Part shown: one piece after another, positions 47,396 through 59,199 of the stretch
Layout of the letters: the number at the start of each line of letters is the position of its first letter
Position numbering within the stretch: the first letter of the stretch is position 1
NCBI GenBank assembly: GCA_024811115.1
Contig: JAKOGH010000691.1
Span: 124,001-188,000 of the forward strand
From: Terana coerulea
Lineage: Eukaryota > Basidiomycota > Agaricomycetes > Polyporales > Phanerochaetaceae
Reading direction: 5' to 3'
DNA length: 64,000 bases
The notes under the pieces: generated by a model
Seen by the model: only the letters and a program-made list of their open reading frames with translations
What the model was told of the DNA's origin: nothing
The model's database searches: none
Program-made: the position numbers and the translations under genes

Positions 47396-49193
47396 CCTTA
47401 GATCCGTCTGACAATGCGATGGTACTCCAGGCGCTGTCTGAATAGTGCGTGCACTTTTTCAACTCATACATGACTCTCATGCCCTGAATATTCCCAGTCA
47501 GACAGGCAACTACATCATAATGGCTACAACCAGTGAGCACGAATTGCATGCCTTTATGGAGAGTACACTCACGGGTGGCTCAAAAGCTCTTGTTGCCTAT
47601 GATTATATCCTCACCTTCGAACAAGAGTTCTCCGCTGTATGGAGGAGAAAGTTGACTGCAGCATCTTACTTACTCCTTTCAACGCGCTGGGTTATAGTCC
47701 TACAAGCTGTGCTCGCGTTCCAGCCGCCTCGAACAAACAAGGTATGTGCAGTAAAGGTAGCCTTGCACCACACATGCTGGCTCACTGCGTTCTGCATACT
47801 AGACGTTAGTTTTATCAGCATTCATCGCTTGCTGACCCTAATTGAGTAAAATGCAGATGCACAGCACTCGAGATATCGTCGTTGGTCCTCATTCTCATTG
47901 CAATCGTACAAACTGCTGGTACGCGCGTTGATGCATTGAATTGCGCCCATAGCCGTTCGTACTGATGATTCCTGTAGCATTTTCAGCGTTGCGTGTCTAC
48001 GCTCTGTGGAACCGAAATATTCCTGCGCTGCTGGCCGTATTAGTCCTCGGATTAGTCCCCTTTGGTGTCAACGCGGTGCGTACTGGTTGATGGAGTAAGC
48101 ATCTTATTCAACGTTGTTTGATGCTGCTCGTGTAGGCCGTCGTTTTTCGCACGAGCTTTCAATACGTTGGCCCACCTTTCTCAACATGTAACCAGAGCTC
48201 CACCATCAGCGGCGCTGTCCTGAATGAGTACGTATCATGTTATACTTTTCGGAAGTTTGGCTAATCAGCCCTTAGCTGTACGTGCATACATTGAAGATTT
48301 TTCGCAGTCTTATTCCTGATGGAATTGCAGTGACATATGCGTCCAGGGTCTCGCTAATTGCCATGGATTCTCTTGTTCTTGTTCTAACTTGGATGAAAAC
48401 ATTCAAGCAACTGCGAGAAGCCCGGCGGCTGAATTTGTCCTTCCAATTTCAAGTTGTCTCCTCCAAGACGGTGTGTTTACTTCAGATACTAATGCTTATC
48501 AAGGTTGCTAATGATAAGCCACCCTTTACTTTCAATAGGGACTGTCTACTTCGTGTAAGTGGTCAGTTCTTTCTTCCACAATTCCATGCTGAAAGTAATG
48601 CCTCAAAGGACTCTCCTTGCCGTCAATGTTGCGCAAATTCTAGTCTACAATTCTGTACATTCAATGCGTCAGCCACAGGCTCACTCACTCACTGTGATTT
48701 ACATAGGCCGCAGCGGTCATCAATGGGCTCAACGAATACGCTGTACGAGTTTTTTGTCGCTGAAATATGAGCTATGTAGCTGATATCACCTTAGCCATCG
48801 GTCCTTGTCGTGCGATTCATGTTGGATTTACGGCAGACCAATAACACACCGGAGACACTCTCTGAGGTAAGGTTTGTCCCAAGAGTATCCAATGCTCGCT
48901 TCGCAGGCGTGTCGGATACCATCGATAAGTTCGGCAAGCCTTTGGAGAGCAGCCTCTCTGCGGAAGTCGTGAAAGGGGGACATTGTAGCAATAATCATGA
49001 AAACGAGGTAGACGGAAATGGTGGTGGTTGCCCAGATTCTGCTGATGTTATGGAGGTTCATGGTGCCGAAGAGGTGAGTGACCACAAAGTCTGGCAGTTG
49101 AGATTGCAAGTAACACCAGGGCGGCGCATTGACAGGCAGGCTCAGGTTCAGATGTGTAATTGCGACGATTCGTACTTCAAGTACTCAACCTAA
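47396..49193 (+). CDS. DUF6533 multi-pass membrane protein, gene 2
   Basis: Uncharacterised basidiomycete membrane family. The start MSSTLDPSDNAMVLQALSEY joins over a short intron to QTGNYIIMATT and the signature VAYDYILTFEQEFSAVWRRK. Membrane segments: LLLSTRWVIVLQAVLAF, SSLVLILIAIVQTA, FSALRVYALWNRNIPALLAV and LIAMDSLVLVLTWMKTFK. Also seen are RTSFQYVGPPFSTCNQSS, the late segment LLAVNVAQILVYNSV and NGLNEYA joined by an intron to SVLVVRFMLDLRQTNN, then a hydrophilic tail. The junction after QPPRTNK needs a very short exon that I could not place with certainty. Closest to gene 4 (57381-59199). Confidence 0.82.
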
Positions 49194-49613
49194 GGCTATT
49201 CTTCTAAACCCTCCGATCCATGTCAACGGATATTTCTCATCCCGTATCCAGCTACCTGATTGTTCTCCATTATTATTCATGCCATCGAAGAGACTCGCTC
49301 TGTAGTACGGTGTAACGTCCTTTCTGCTACCAACACTTATTCTTCCACCGTGCTATTGACTCTGCATCTAGGCAGTATCAAGGCGTCGGTTGGCATTGGT
49401 CACATCTACCGGACTTGACACCGAGCAGGGACGATGAGATGCTAAGCATATATCTACGTCCCGAGGGTATCTCCCCGCTCTCACTTCCGATTCATACCGC
49501 TGAATTGGTGCGATCTCTGCTCTTCAGTATCATGACAATCGCATACTAAGCCGCTTGCTGCACCAGGTCCCTTGATTTGCCTCTGTCACGATAAGTGCCA
49601 TCGAACAAGTCGG

Positions 49614-50123
49614 CTATTCGGGGCGCCTTCCACGCAGTCGTGTGAGCACAAATACCCAAGTCATAGCAAGGACATCTGAAAGCTCTTCCGACCTCCTGTG
49701 GCGGTGCGCATGACCAAAGATACGATGCCAGGCACCGCGGTCAGCGCAGAGCTTATAGCGAAGTAAGGCGCAAACGGGACTCCAGATGCCATTCAGTGCC
49801 AGAACGAGATGTGAAGATCCTCGATGCCGCCCGCTGCTCATTAGGTTCGGATCCTTTTCGTGTGATACTGCGGAAGTCTCATACCCAGCCTCCTGTTGTA
49901 GATTGAATGGCGGGAGCTGAAGACCTTGAGCCAGATGGGCTCCAACCGGTTCTAGCGTATACACCTTTGGCGGATATATCATCAGTGAGCGGGCATGAAG
50001 GACTGGTGGTCCATCTTGGTCCTCTTCATCTTCACCTGCAGAGTCATATTCGGCCCTTTGGCACTTTAATACTTCATCATGGCAGGCTCTACTGGTTCGC
50101 TTGACTTTAGTACGATTCAGCAT
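49614..50123 (-). CDS. Hypothetical open reading frame
   Basis: A single 169-residue open frame starting MLNRTKVKRTSRACHDEVLK with an acidic patch (SAGEDEEDQDGPP). No domain, signal or membrane segment is recognised and no paralogue is seen in the window. It is divergent from DUF6533 gene 3. It may be a chance frame; reported only because it is the sole candidate in this interval. Confidence 0.2.
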   Translation of the reverse strand: MLNRTKVKRTSRACHDEVLKCQRAEYDSAGEDEEDQDGPPVLHARSLMIYPPKVYTLEPVGAHLAQGLQLPPFNLQQEAGYETSAVSHEKDPNLMSSGRHRGSSHLVLALNGIWSPVCALLRYKLCADRGAWHRIFGHAHRHRRSEELSDVLAMTWVFVLTRLRGRRPE

Positions 50124-50207
50124 AATCGCCTATCTAATGTAAGCCGCACACATTCGATGTATCGCTTCACGAGCTGATGCCGGATACCACAGTATTTCGA
50201 TGGTACG

Positions 50208-51716
50208 ATGACTCTTCAGATACCTGCTTGGCCCTCCAGTGACTCACGCTCCTCAAATTCGCCCAGTTATCAGCTGTACACTGCTGGTAAGTGCACGACA
50301 ATGTTCTACCCGGCCGACCATCTCACTGATTGTCTTAGGTTTATGACTTTATTCTGACACTTGACTCCGAGAAGACCCTTATCTGGCCGTCGTCATGGTC
50401 GGCCACGAAGATACTTTTCTTGTTGACAAGATATGCGCCGTTCATTGACGTTAGTATTGTGCTGTGGCGTGAGTACCTCTGCTTAGCAGGGCTGATCCTT
50501 ACTGGCGTTGCTAACTCCTACTCATGAAGAATTGCTCAAGTCCGACATGAGCCCAGCGGATTGCTCTTTCGTCTACCAAAGCACAGGATGTAAGTCACAC
50601 GAGTAGAATTCGAAGCCGAATCCTGACAGTCTTCAATATCAGGGCTGCTGCTTAGCGGGATCTTGATCGCTGAGGGTATGTGCGAGCTTAGGCCTTGGGG
50701 ACTTGTCAGGAATACTTACCTACTTCCCTCAGTCATTCTCATGCTTCGAACTTGGGCCGTCTACGAACGAAGCAGAGCGATAGCGATCGGCCTCATAGTG
50801 TTGACCCTGGTGACTTGGATCCCCAACATGACCAGCTTGGGTCTCTTCCTCAAGTCACTCCGATGTACGTGCACCACACTTTGCATACTTGACGTACGGT
50901 GACGCTGTCCCCAGATGGTCCTTTACCAGTTCAACATCTCTCAGGCTCGGGCTGCCATGTCGTATCGGGCAGCCCAATCATTTTTGTGTGTTGGGCGCTG
51001 TTGATGGTTTACGAAGCAGGTTTGTACCCGTAGCAACTTCATGGCAGAGTGTTCTTGATGGAAAAGGTAGCTATCCTTGGGCTCATGGTCATCAAGGCAG
51101 TGAAGAACTGTGTGTTGCGCTTTCTTTTGTATGTAAGGCCTCACCGTTGACCTCTCCGTTTTAAGATCGAATCGATAAGAATTCGGCTATCTTCCAGACC
51201 ATTTTCAAAGATGGTGAGTCACAGTTATGAATGCACATGACCCTCAGCTGTGATTAAATCTGTTATCCCAGGCACAATGTTCTATATGTATTTCTTTGTG
51301 CTTTCGACCGCGAATGTGATAGTCATTTTGACTGCCTCAGTACGTGTGGTGCCTCCAAATGTAAAATGTTGGATAGCTTACTTTCATCTTCCCTTTCTTC
51401 AGGCGGATTTCATCAATTTACTCTCCCTGTAAGTCATATGCCAGACCAAATCTACTGTAAAGATCAGCTGGTCAACTATCCACAGCCCTGAGCGTATGCT
51501 CCACTCGATTTTAACTGCGAGGATCATCCTGAACCTTCGCAAGCTTGGATCAAATCACAAGCTCGGCCTCAGCACGTTCTCGGTGGGAGTCCGCGGGCAA
51601 GGGCTGTTGCCCCCGGTAATGACTTGGAGTTTGCGCATTACCCGATGACAAGTGGGAACCCTACGAACGTGCCCACTGTCACGGAGAGCGAAACCATCGC
51701 TGAGGCTACTGTATGA
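50208..51716 (+). CDS. DUF6533 multi-pass membrane protein, gene 3 (divergent; frame uncertain at two joins)
   Basis: More diverged member of the same membrane family. The start MTLQIPAWPSSDSRSSN leads to the signature YDFILTLDSEKTLIWPSSWS, then KILFLLTRYAPFIDVSIVLW, LLKSDMSPADCSFVYQSTG, VILMLRTWAVYERSRAIAIG, TMFYMYFFVLSTANVIVILT and ARIILNLRKLGSN. The first exon/intron join is off by one base as read, so either the acceptor is unusual or there is an indel near 50338. Near 51600-51630 the tail may switch frame to end EFAHYPMTSG ... IAEATV (stop 51714-51716); staying in frame would end about 70 bases earlier. Confidence 0.7.
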
Positions 51717-51971
51717 TACATTTGGTTGAGTGGATAATATGGGGCTGTTGAAACTGACGTTGGGAAGGTTTGCTATTTAAGATTAGTATGTTGTGTATAT
51801 TTGTCTGGATGCATGCATTTTACCATGTTTGCTGCAGCTCGCTATTTTGTCATACCATCACCATGAAGGAACACGTTACTCTATATGCGCGGACCCCCGC
51901 GCAAAATGACCTTGGCTGCTTGAGAATCATCTCCTCTTGCAATCATTCCAACCGCTAGTGAGGTGTTATTG

Positions 51972-52035
51972 TTCCAATAACCCGGCTAGGTACCACGTGA
52001 TGCTAGCGGCGGCGGCAACTAGCGAGTTATTGGAA
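51972..52035. repeat. Short element with 10-bp terminal inverted repeats
   Basis: TTCCAATAAC (51972-51981) and GTTATTGGAA (52026-52035) are exact inverted repeats around 44 bases containing (GGC)n. A second partial copy of the motif lies just before (GTTATTG). It could be a MITE-like remnant or a hairpin. Confidence 0.5.
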
Positions 52036-52045
52036 GCCCGCGTGC

Positions 52046-52081
52046 CTAATGCGGCATGTGGCGCTAATGCGGCATGTGGCG
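52046..52081. repeat. Tandem 18-bp repeat (two perfect copies)
   Basis: CTAATGCGGCATGTGGCG occurs twice in direct succession (52046-52063 and 52064-52081). The second copy overlaps the left target-site duplication of the SINE-like insertion. Confidence 0.9.
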
Positions 52082-52091
52082 AAGTTCACTT

Positions 52092-52630
52092 TTTTTTTTT
52101 TTTTTGATCTCTCGTTTATACACATTCAAGCTGAGCTTATGCAGTGTCGTACACGTGATCAACTAATTTTAAGGACCAAACACGTACAGAATCAACAGCA
52201 CCCATCCACTTCGCGATCGCTTCGACCCGGGTCATCTGCTCGGACCTTCCTTATTTGACTTCCGCATCACTCCATCGAAAGTGGTCCCTTCCCGCTAATT
52301 GGACTGTGCGAGAGCGCCCGCTACCTGCCGGGACTTTTTGATGCCGATTTGGCTGGTGATGCCCGGGCTTACAGTAAGCCTTATGCTGTGACGGTGACGA
52401 ATCAAGGGGGCTGGGGCCGCGGAAGGACGGCTTGCCGGATCGTTTGGGTTGGGCGGGCCGGTTTAGGAAAGATGGGTTGCTGCATCGGGTATGTTGAAAA
52501 TTAAAGAGTGGAATGGTTAAAGGGGGGCAAAGAAGGTGATGGGGGGCCCCTGTGGGATTTGAACCCACAGCCGTACGAAAGGACGCCTGAGCTATCCACT
52601 AGCTCTGCCCACTGAGCCAGCAGGGCCCCT
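52092..52630 (-). mobile_element. tRNA-derived SINE-like retroelement with 13-bp target-site duplication
   Basis: Read on the minus strand, the element starts at about 52630 with a tRNA-like head (52629-52543), continues through about 430 bp of unique body and ends in a poly(A) tail (plus-strand run of 16 T, 52090-52105). It is flanked by a perfect 13-bp direct repeat GCGAAGTTCACTT at 52079-52091 and 52631-52643. A tRNA-like promoter, a 3' poly(A) tail and a target-site duplication are the defining marks of a SINE mobilised by a partner LINE. No protein is encoded. No second copy was noticed in this window. Length about 540 bp. Confidence 0.8.
52543..52629 (-). tRNA. tRNA-like head of the SINE (RNA polymerase III promoter); anticodon not assigned
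   Basis: The 87-nt segment has an A box (TGGCTCAGTGG), a D arm GCTC...GAGC, a T arm GTGGG-TTCAAAT-CCCAC with a B box (GGTTCAAATCC) and nearly complementary ends (GGGGCCCTG / CAGGGGCCCC). The spacing between acceptor and D arm is irregular and no anticodon stem pairs cleanly, even allowing an intron. It is therefore better read as a tRNA-derived SINE head than as a functional tRNA gene, although an intron-containing tRNA (an Arg-type loop is one possibility) cannot be excluded. Confidence 0.65.
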
Positions 52631-52643
52631 GCGAAGTTCACTT

Positions 52644-54021
52644 GAAGAGCAGGTGTATACAGCAAGTTGTTATTTCTAATAAGCTGTACTAGCTATAATA
52701 TATGCATGCATGCATTACTCATGCTACGACATTATGTATGCTCATGGCTAGCCTAAGCTAGCACTGGCACCAGCAAGTCAGCGGGCACGTCAGTAAGGAT
52801 TTGATGCGAGTGCCATTAATGAACAGATAACTGCGGGGACCCCGGCACAATTCTTGGTACTTTGCAAGGCCTTCATCTCTTCTTGGAGCTGATGGGGTCC
52901 TCGTTCTCACTTGCTCTGCCCCACCATCTCCGTCCGCCCACTTGTTGTCTATTTCTTTCGTGCAAGCATATTCGCTGGGAAGACGCCGCGGGAAAGCCAC
53001 CAGTATGCTATCCTAGAGACATTCTCCATGAGTCAAAGATTACGAGAGACCAATACCGAGCAGGTCAAAGCGCAGGAGAAAGCCAAAGTTAGCTATATGC
53101 ACTTTCTACGAATTTCATCGCGCATATACCCAGCTAAGAAGACGCTAACGCCAATGCTCGGCATTGAAGTCTTCTTATGCTGCATCTACCATGCATGCTG
53201 TAGCACTTTTGTTCCTGTTTGCGTTGCGTCCGTCTCCTCGAGCTGGAGATCGCTCGCTTGTCCGGGATGAAGCTAAGATGCTTCCATTGCGAGTCCTTTA
53301 GGTGAGTTATTCGTTCGAATACATGGAAGAAGGATACTGACTGGTTGTATATAGACCATCGTGTTTTTTTTATGTGGCGAAGATATATTGTATTGCACAT
53401 CACGACGTTCGACGCCTTCCCTTGTCGGACGAAGGCTGTCAGTCGGTGCGCGTATACATGTGTTTGGTCGACTTGCGCTGACTTGAATCCTACAACTAAG
53501 AGGGCCGAGTTATCGCCACCGGGCAAGCTCTGATACTAGGTTGCCCGAATCGTCTCAGAAAGACATGGGTATTCCAAGATACGCTCTAGATACGCCGCGT
53601 AAGTACGCATGTAGCCAAGTTCGTCAGGTTCAGCCACTTACATTGCACCATCTTAACGTGTAGAGCTCGGTGCAGCCTCCTGCTGCGAAGATGTCCCCTC
53701 ATGTCGTCCTCACCTCCGCTGCGTTGGGGGCAGAGGCGGTGTGTCTTAGCGCCCGGCACTAGCTCCGCCCTGAAAAGGAACCCTCGGCCTTTGTTCCGTG
53801 TAGCGCCCCGTTCGCCCCGCGCCGAGTCAACCCCACATAAGGCAGCTGCGCGGTTGCAATTCCGCGAAGGCGCCGTCATAAGAGCCGGAGACGACGCAAG
53901 CCTTATCTCCTTCCCTACCACCCACCACCTCCCTCGTTCACTCGTCGGAGGCTGCTTTCTACTCAACACAGAACACAACCAACACTAGTGGGAAGGCCAC
54001 AACAACTCTACGGAACACAAC
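52644..54021. other. Spacer upstream of the fungalysin gene
   Basis: Open frames on both strands (minus 53586-53978, plus 53701-53988, plus 52911-53270) show no domain and overlap each other. The last 100 bases, rich in CA (ACACAACCAACACTA), look like a fungal 5' leader for the fungalysin. Confidence 0.45.
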
Positions 54022-56850
54022 ATGCGTCGTTTATTCGTCGCTTCCGTGCTCGCCGCCGGCCTCGCTGGCACGCTCGCTGGTAGCTCCGCCGCACACGCTC
54101 CTCTCAACCTGGCGAGGCGTCGTAAGACCATGGGCTTTGGCCCTGACCACCCGCATGCCGTCTTTGAGACGTCCGTCCCCGAGACGTTCCAGGTCTCGAA
54201 TCTCCTGTCGGGCGAGACGGACCCATTCGCGGTGGCGAAGGACTTCGTCAACCGCGCTCTTGTGCCGACTTCGTTTGCCTCGGACGGCGAGGCGGATTTC
54301 TACGTGCGGCCCGACTCATATGTCGACTCCAATACCGGCATCGCGCACGTCTACCTCCGCCAAGTTGTCTATGGGATCGAGGTCGCGGATGGTGATGTCA
54401 ACGTCAACGTAGATGCTCAGACGGGCAAGGTGCTTAGCTACGGTAGCTCAGTGAGTCTATCCCCGGCAATTTCTATAACAAGCCCAGGCTAACGACTGTA
54501 TCAGATACACTCGTCGTCGCTTCCAAGCTTTGCTTCGGCACAGGAGTCATCGACCGTAGACGTTCACGCCCAGCATTGCGCGAACCTTCGTCAAGAGCTC
54601 GAGTCTCGCCGCTCGCAGTTGCAAGCCATCACCGGCCGCCTTCATGGAGGCCAGACCGTCATGTCGGATATGGTCGATCAACTTGCAGCTCTCGGCAAGG
54701 AGACGCTTGGACTTCTGCCGCACCTATACCAGTGGAATTGCCGGGACGTCGAGACACCGAACATGCTCGCCGAGCTGCACCCTTCAACGTTCGCCTCGCT
54801 CTCGAACGATATTCCTGACGTCTCTTCGGCTCTACTTTCGTTCATGATTGCCGCTACTCCCGATCATCTCATGGCGAAGGAGATGACCGAGAAGCCTCAG
54901 TCGTACCTGGACAAGATGCAAGTGCACACCCTTCACCATCTCCATACGGCCGAGCTGGGGCCCACTCCTTCCATGGAGATTGAGGGCGTTCCCGCCACCA
55001 CGGACAAGGTTAAGGCCCGCTTGGCTTGGATTCAAGTACCCAAGGACCGTGAGATGGGTCTCGAGCTCGTTTGGAAGGTATGTCATTCATTCACGCGTGG
55101 TTAGGGGCGTATACTGACAGCCTCATCATTTGTTAGTTCGAGGTTCCCATGGCAGACAACTGGTACGAAGCTGCCATCACCTACGCTGCGCCCCACAAGA
55201 TCGTCAGTGTCGTTGATTGGGCTGCTGACGGCTGGGTCGATGAGCCGACGCCCCTCGACACCGATTCCGCTGAGATGCAAGAGGAGTTCTTGACCGACAT
55301 GCTCAACCGCCTCAACGAGGCACTAGATGTACATGCGGACGTCGCGCCGACCCCTAAGGAGCCTAAGCTCCCGTCGGCTCGTCTTCCCGCCAAGTACACG
55401 GTCTTCAAGTGGGGACTGAACGACCCTTCGGAGGGTGGCAGATCGATCGAGGAAGAGAGTTTCGACGCTCTCGCCAGTCCCGTTGGATGGCATGTCGTTG
55501 AGGTCGCTTCAGACCCTGCATCTGGCGTCAACCTCAATGCCAAGGGCGCATTCCGCAACACCTCTACCACGTGGGGTAACAACGTTTTCGCTCACGAGAA
55601 CTGGGAGGGCGAGAACGCATGGGTCACCAACTACCGTCCTGCTGCGCAGGTCAACACCTCCAGGGCCGACAATGGCGAGGAGAGGCTGATCTTCAACTAC
55701 GAGTACGACCCGCAAGAGACCGACAAGACGGACTCCATGCGGGAAGCGCGGAAGTATATCAACACTACTATCACTCAGCTCTTCTACACCAGCAACCTCG
55801 TCCACGATTTGTTCTACCGCTACGGCTTCGACGAAGTCTCGGGTAACTTCCAACAGCACAACTTCGAACGCGGCGGCAAGGGCAACGACGCCGTCATCGC
55901 CAACGCGCAGGATGGCAGCGGCTTCAACAATGCCAACTTCATGACCCCTCCTGACGGCCAGAACGGCCGCTGCCGCATGTACCTGTGGAACACCGCCAAC
56001 CCGTACCGCGACGGCGACCTCGAAGCCGGTATCGTCATTCATGAACTCGCTCACGGTCTTTCGACCCGTCTGACCGGTGGACCCGCCAATTCGGGCTGCC
56101 TCGGCTGGGGAGAGAGCGGTGGTATGGGCGAAGGTTGGGGCGATTTCCTCGCCACCACGATCCGGGACGTCAAGAACAAGGGTGAGGTCAAGGACTATCC
56201 GATGGGCGCATGGGCTGCGAACAGGGTTGGTGGTATCAGGAACTTCCCCTACAGCTTGGTACGTTTCACCGCTCTGACATCGGTAGCATTTACTGACTAT
56301 TGACCCATAGAACACTACCGTTAACCCATCGACCTACAAGACCCTCGACAAGCCGGGATACTGGGGCGTCCACGCCATCGGTGAAGTCTGGGCCCAGATC
56401 CTCTGGGTCGTCGAACACCACCTAGTCGAGAAGCACGGCTTCAGTAACACGCTCTTCCCTCCCAAGCCCCTCGCGAACGGCACCGTCCCCGTCGGCGACT
56501 TCTACCGCAACAGCACGGACAAGCTCCCGAACGTCGCCAGCGGCAAGCTCATCCCGAAGCACGGCAACACGCTCGCGACGCAGCTCGTCATCACGGGCAT
56601 GAAGCTGCAGCCGTGCCGCCCGTCGTTCTTCGACGCGCGCGACGCGATCATCGAGGCGGACAAGCAGCTGACCGGTGGCGAGAACTTCTGCGAGCTGTGG
56701 CGCGGCTTCGCGGAGCGTGGTCTTGGGCCCGACGCGCGTGTCGACGGCCGCACCCCGTGGGGTGGAGGTATCCGTACCGATGACTTCCAGGTCCCCTCGG
56801 ACTGTCTCGAGGAGGAGCCGACGCCGCAGCCCAAGCCGACAGGGCTCTGA
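54022..56850 (+). CDS. Fungalysin, secreted M36 zinc metalloprotease
   Basis: Extracellular endopeptidase made as a preproprotein. The signal peptide is MRRLFVASVLAAGLAGTLAG; the FTP/propeptide region includes FYVRPDSYVDSNTGIAHVYL and VNVDAQTGKVLSYGSS; the catalytic domain carries GIVIHELAHGLSTRL (HEXXH zinc site) and the downstream glutamate in GGMGEGWGDFLATTI, followed by GVHAIGEVWAQILWVVEHHL and a C-terminal FCELWRGFAERGLGPDAR. Exons 54022-54450, 54505-55077, 55137-56259 and 56311-56850 join in frame; the protein is about 890 residues, somewhat longer than many family members because of an enlarged prosegment (about residues 150-350). The gene is intact. Likely used for protein-nitrogen scavenging. 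Confidence 0.95.
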
Positions 56851-57380
56851 GGTGCTTGTCTTGCGTTCCTGTGCCCGTGTCCATTATGATCGACGACGAG
56901 TTTCTTCTGCATACCCTCATATATGATACTCGTACAGCCGTTTTATGACTTGTTATTCTGCCTGACAGCCTATCACGAATATCTGCACGCTGCTTATCCG
57001 CGTCATGCGGATTGGTTACTGGAGTACATGCTTGTGGGGCTTGTGTACATTAGTGGACTGGACTTGCTTGTGTGCTTGGACTGCATCTATACATCTTACA
57101 CTATGCTCCGCTCTCGCGATGAAGGTTGGTGAAGAAAGCAGGGACTTTGTGGCGTTCGGCGATCGCCCGAGACGGCAGATGTCTTCGACAGCAGACCACG
57201 GGAGATGGACCCAAACAAAACCACCATGTAGTACCAGCATGAATGCAGCGCCCATCGATGCTGTCAGCGCCAAAGGGAAGTGCTAATAGTTGAGCGGCCG
57301 GACACACTTTGGAAGACTATATCGACATAAAATACAGATAAATGACCACCGGTACGAGTAATTGAGACACAAGTCACTAC
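56851..57380. other. Convergent spacer, no gene seen
   Basis: Between the 3' ends of fungalysin and DUF6533 gene 4. Only short open frames. Confidence 0.45.
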
Positions 57381-59199
57381 TCATCTAAGCCTGAGCCTGA
57401 GCATGTTCATCGACCTTGGAATTTCGATGCCACTGGTGAGTAATAACCTATGGATGTTGCGATCACTCACTTTATTGAGTACACGAACGTCCGCATTATC
57501 AATGACAACGATATGGTCGCTGACACTGCCCTGGGCTTGATCAGTCCCGCCACTAACGCTATATTCTCCTTTAACCGATTCCTCAGTAAAGCTATATTCC
57601 AGCGGCTCGCCGATGTTGCCAATAACCTCTGGTACGCTCACGAAGCGAGCACTGGACAGTCGTGAGACATTTTGTGTTTCGGACACCGTCGTGTCTGGGG
57701 CCTCGTCAATTTGTCGGAGATTAAGCATAAACCGGACGACCAAGGACGGATGGCTGAAGGCGGTATGAGCGTTTACTCGACTTGATGCCATAAAACTCCG
57801 CACGATGTATTCGTTGAGTCCGCTGATGACGGCTTCATCCTGCAACAACTGGGCGTTCAACAGTGAGAGATATGACTGAGCCAACGGACGTACGGCACTA
57901 AATTCCACTATCTGCGCCACGTTGACGGCCAGAAGAATTCTTTTGAGACGGTTTTTAGTTGTGCTGATATGGATGCGAGCGCGATGGGCTTCCACGCACG
58001 CAAAGTATACAGTGCCTATTCAACGCAGATGTCAAGTTGCCGTCGTTGAGGACTAAATTATCTGGGGTCGAAAGCGTGCTCACCATCCCGAACAAGACAG
58101 CTGGTAACTGACAAGGGCAAAGCCAGCCGACGAGCGGCCCGCAATTGCTTGAAGGTCTTTGCCCAGGTCAAAGCGAGAACGAGTGAATCCATCGCAATCA
58201 TCGAGCACCGCGTAACATATAACACTGCAAAACCGCGACCGATCAGTCGCTGGGATGGAGCCCGGCGAAGCAGTTGAGCCCAGACGTACATCTATTTGCT
58301 AGTTAATAATGCTCTTAGATCAGTCGATATGACACATACATCGTGTTGAGACTGGCGCTGACAGCGAAGCTCTGGGTGCAACTTGAGAAGGGTGGTCCGA
58401 TATAGCCAAAGGTTGTGTGAGAAAGGCCAAACTGCCGGGATGTTCAGATTATGTCGAGCTGTACGCTGTACATGTTGGCCGGAACGTACCGCGTTGGTGC
58501 CTACCGGCACGAGCCCTAGCGCCAAGACAGCCAGCAGCACGGCAACCTTGCGGTTCCATAATGCGTACACACGCAAGGCCGAGAACGCTGTAAAAGGAGG
58601 CAGTTAGCAAGGGCATACGCCAGACGCCACGCGTCAAAATAACGTACCCGCAGTTTGCACGAATGCGATGAGGATAAGGACCGCCGACCACATCGTGAGT
58701 GCCGTGCACCTACTTCACTCAACAATAATCACAGGTGAATCAATGCTGACTGCACTGACGTCTGGTTGCAAGGACGCACTTAGTCAAGGACAGAGTAGAC
58801 ACGCTCCAATGACACTGACCTCTTTTGTCCTGGGCTGCTGGAACGCAACGATGGCTTGCAGAGCCATAGCCCAGCGGGTCGAAAGGAGCAAAACGGACGT
58901 TGCGGTCAGCTTCCTACGCCAAACCGCCGACAGCTCTTGTTCAAACGTTATAAAGTACTCGTAGGCGACTAGAGCTGTCAACGATCAGTAGGCCTCGTTC
59001 ATTACAGCGCAGCGTGACATCGAAACTCACTGACTCCGGCCGCCGTGATATAGTCGTTCGTCTGACTGTGAGCACCCGAGAAAGGAGAGGACGAAGTTGA
59101 GCGATATGTGCTGAGCGAAAGATGAGACACGCACAGCGTTAACAGTGCCTGTAGTAGAGCCGCATCGGCAGCTGAATTGGAGGGCGAGCTCGAGGACAT
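57381..59199 (-). CDS. DUF6533 multi-pass membrane protein, gene 4
   Basis: Closest relative of gene 2 in this window. The start MSSSSPSNSAADAALLQALL (ATG at 59199) joins to QTNDYITAA and the signature VAYEYFITFEQELSAVWRRK, then LLLSTRWAMALQAIVAFQQ, LILIAFVQTA, FSALRVYALWNRKVAVLLAV, LVLALTWAKTFKQLRAAR, ILLAVNVAQIVEFSAV, NGLNE-type SGLNEYIVRSFMASSR and VVRFMLNLRQIDEAP, ending RSMNMLRLRLR. As in gene 2, the join after QQPRTKE probably includes a tiny exon. Its order relative to the nearby tafazzin fragment mirrors that of gene 2 and TAZ1. Confidence 0.82.

Noticed and set aside
52543..52629. Functional tRNA gene
   Set aside because: Irregular acceptor/D-arm spacing and no clean anticodon stem, plus flanking poly(A) and target-site duplication, favour a SINE head over a working tRNA.
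55509..56315. 268-residue minus-strand open frame
   Set aside because: Antisense to the fungalysin catalytic domain, produced by codon bias of a GC-rich gene.
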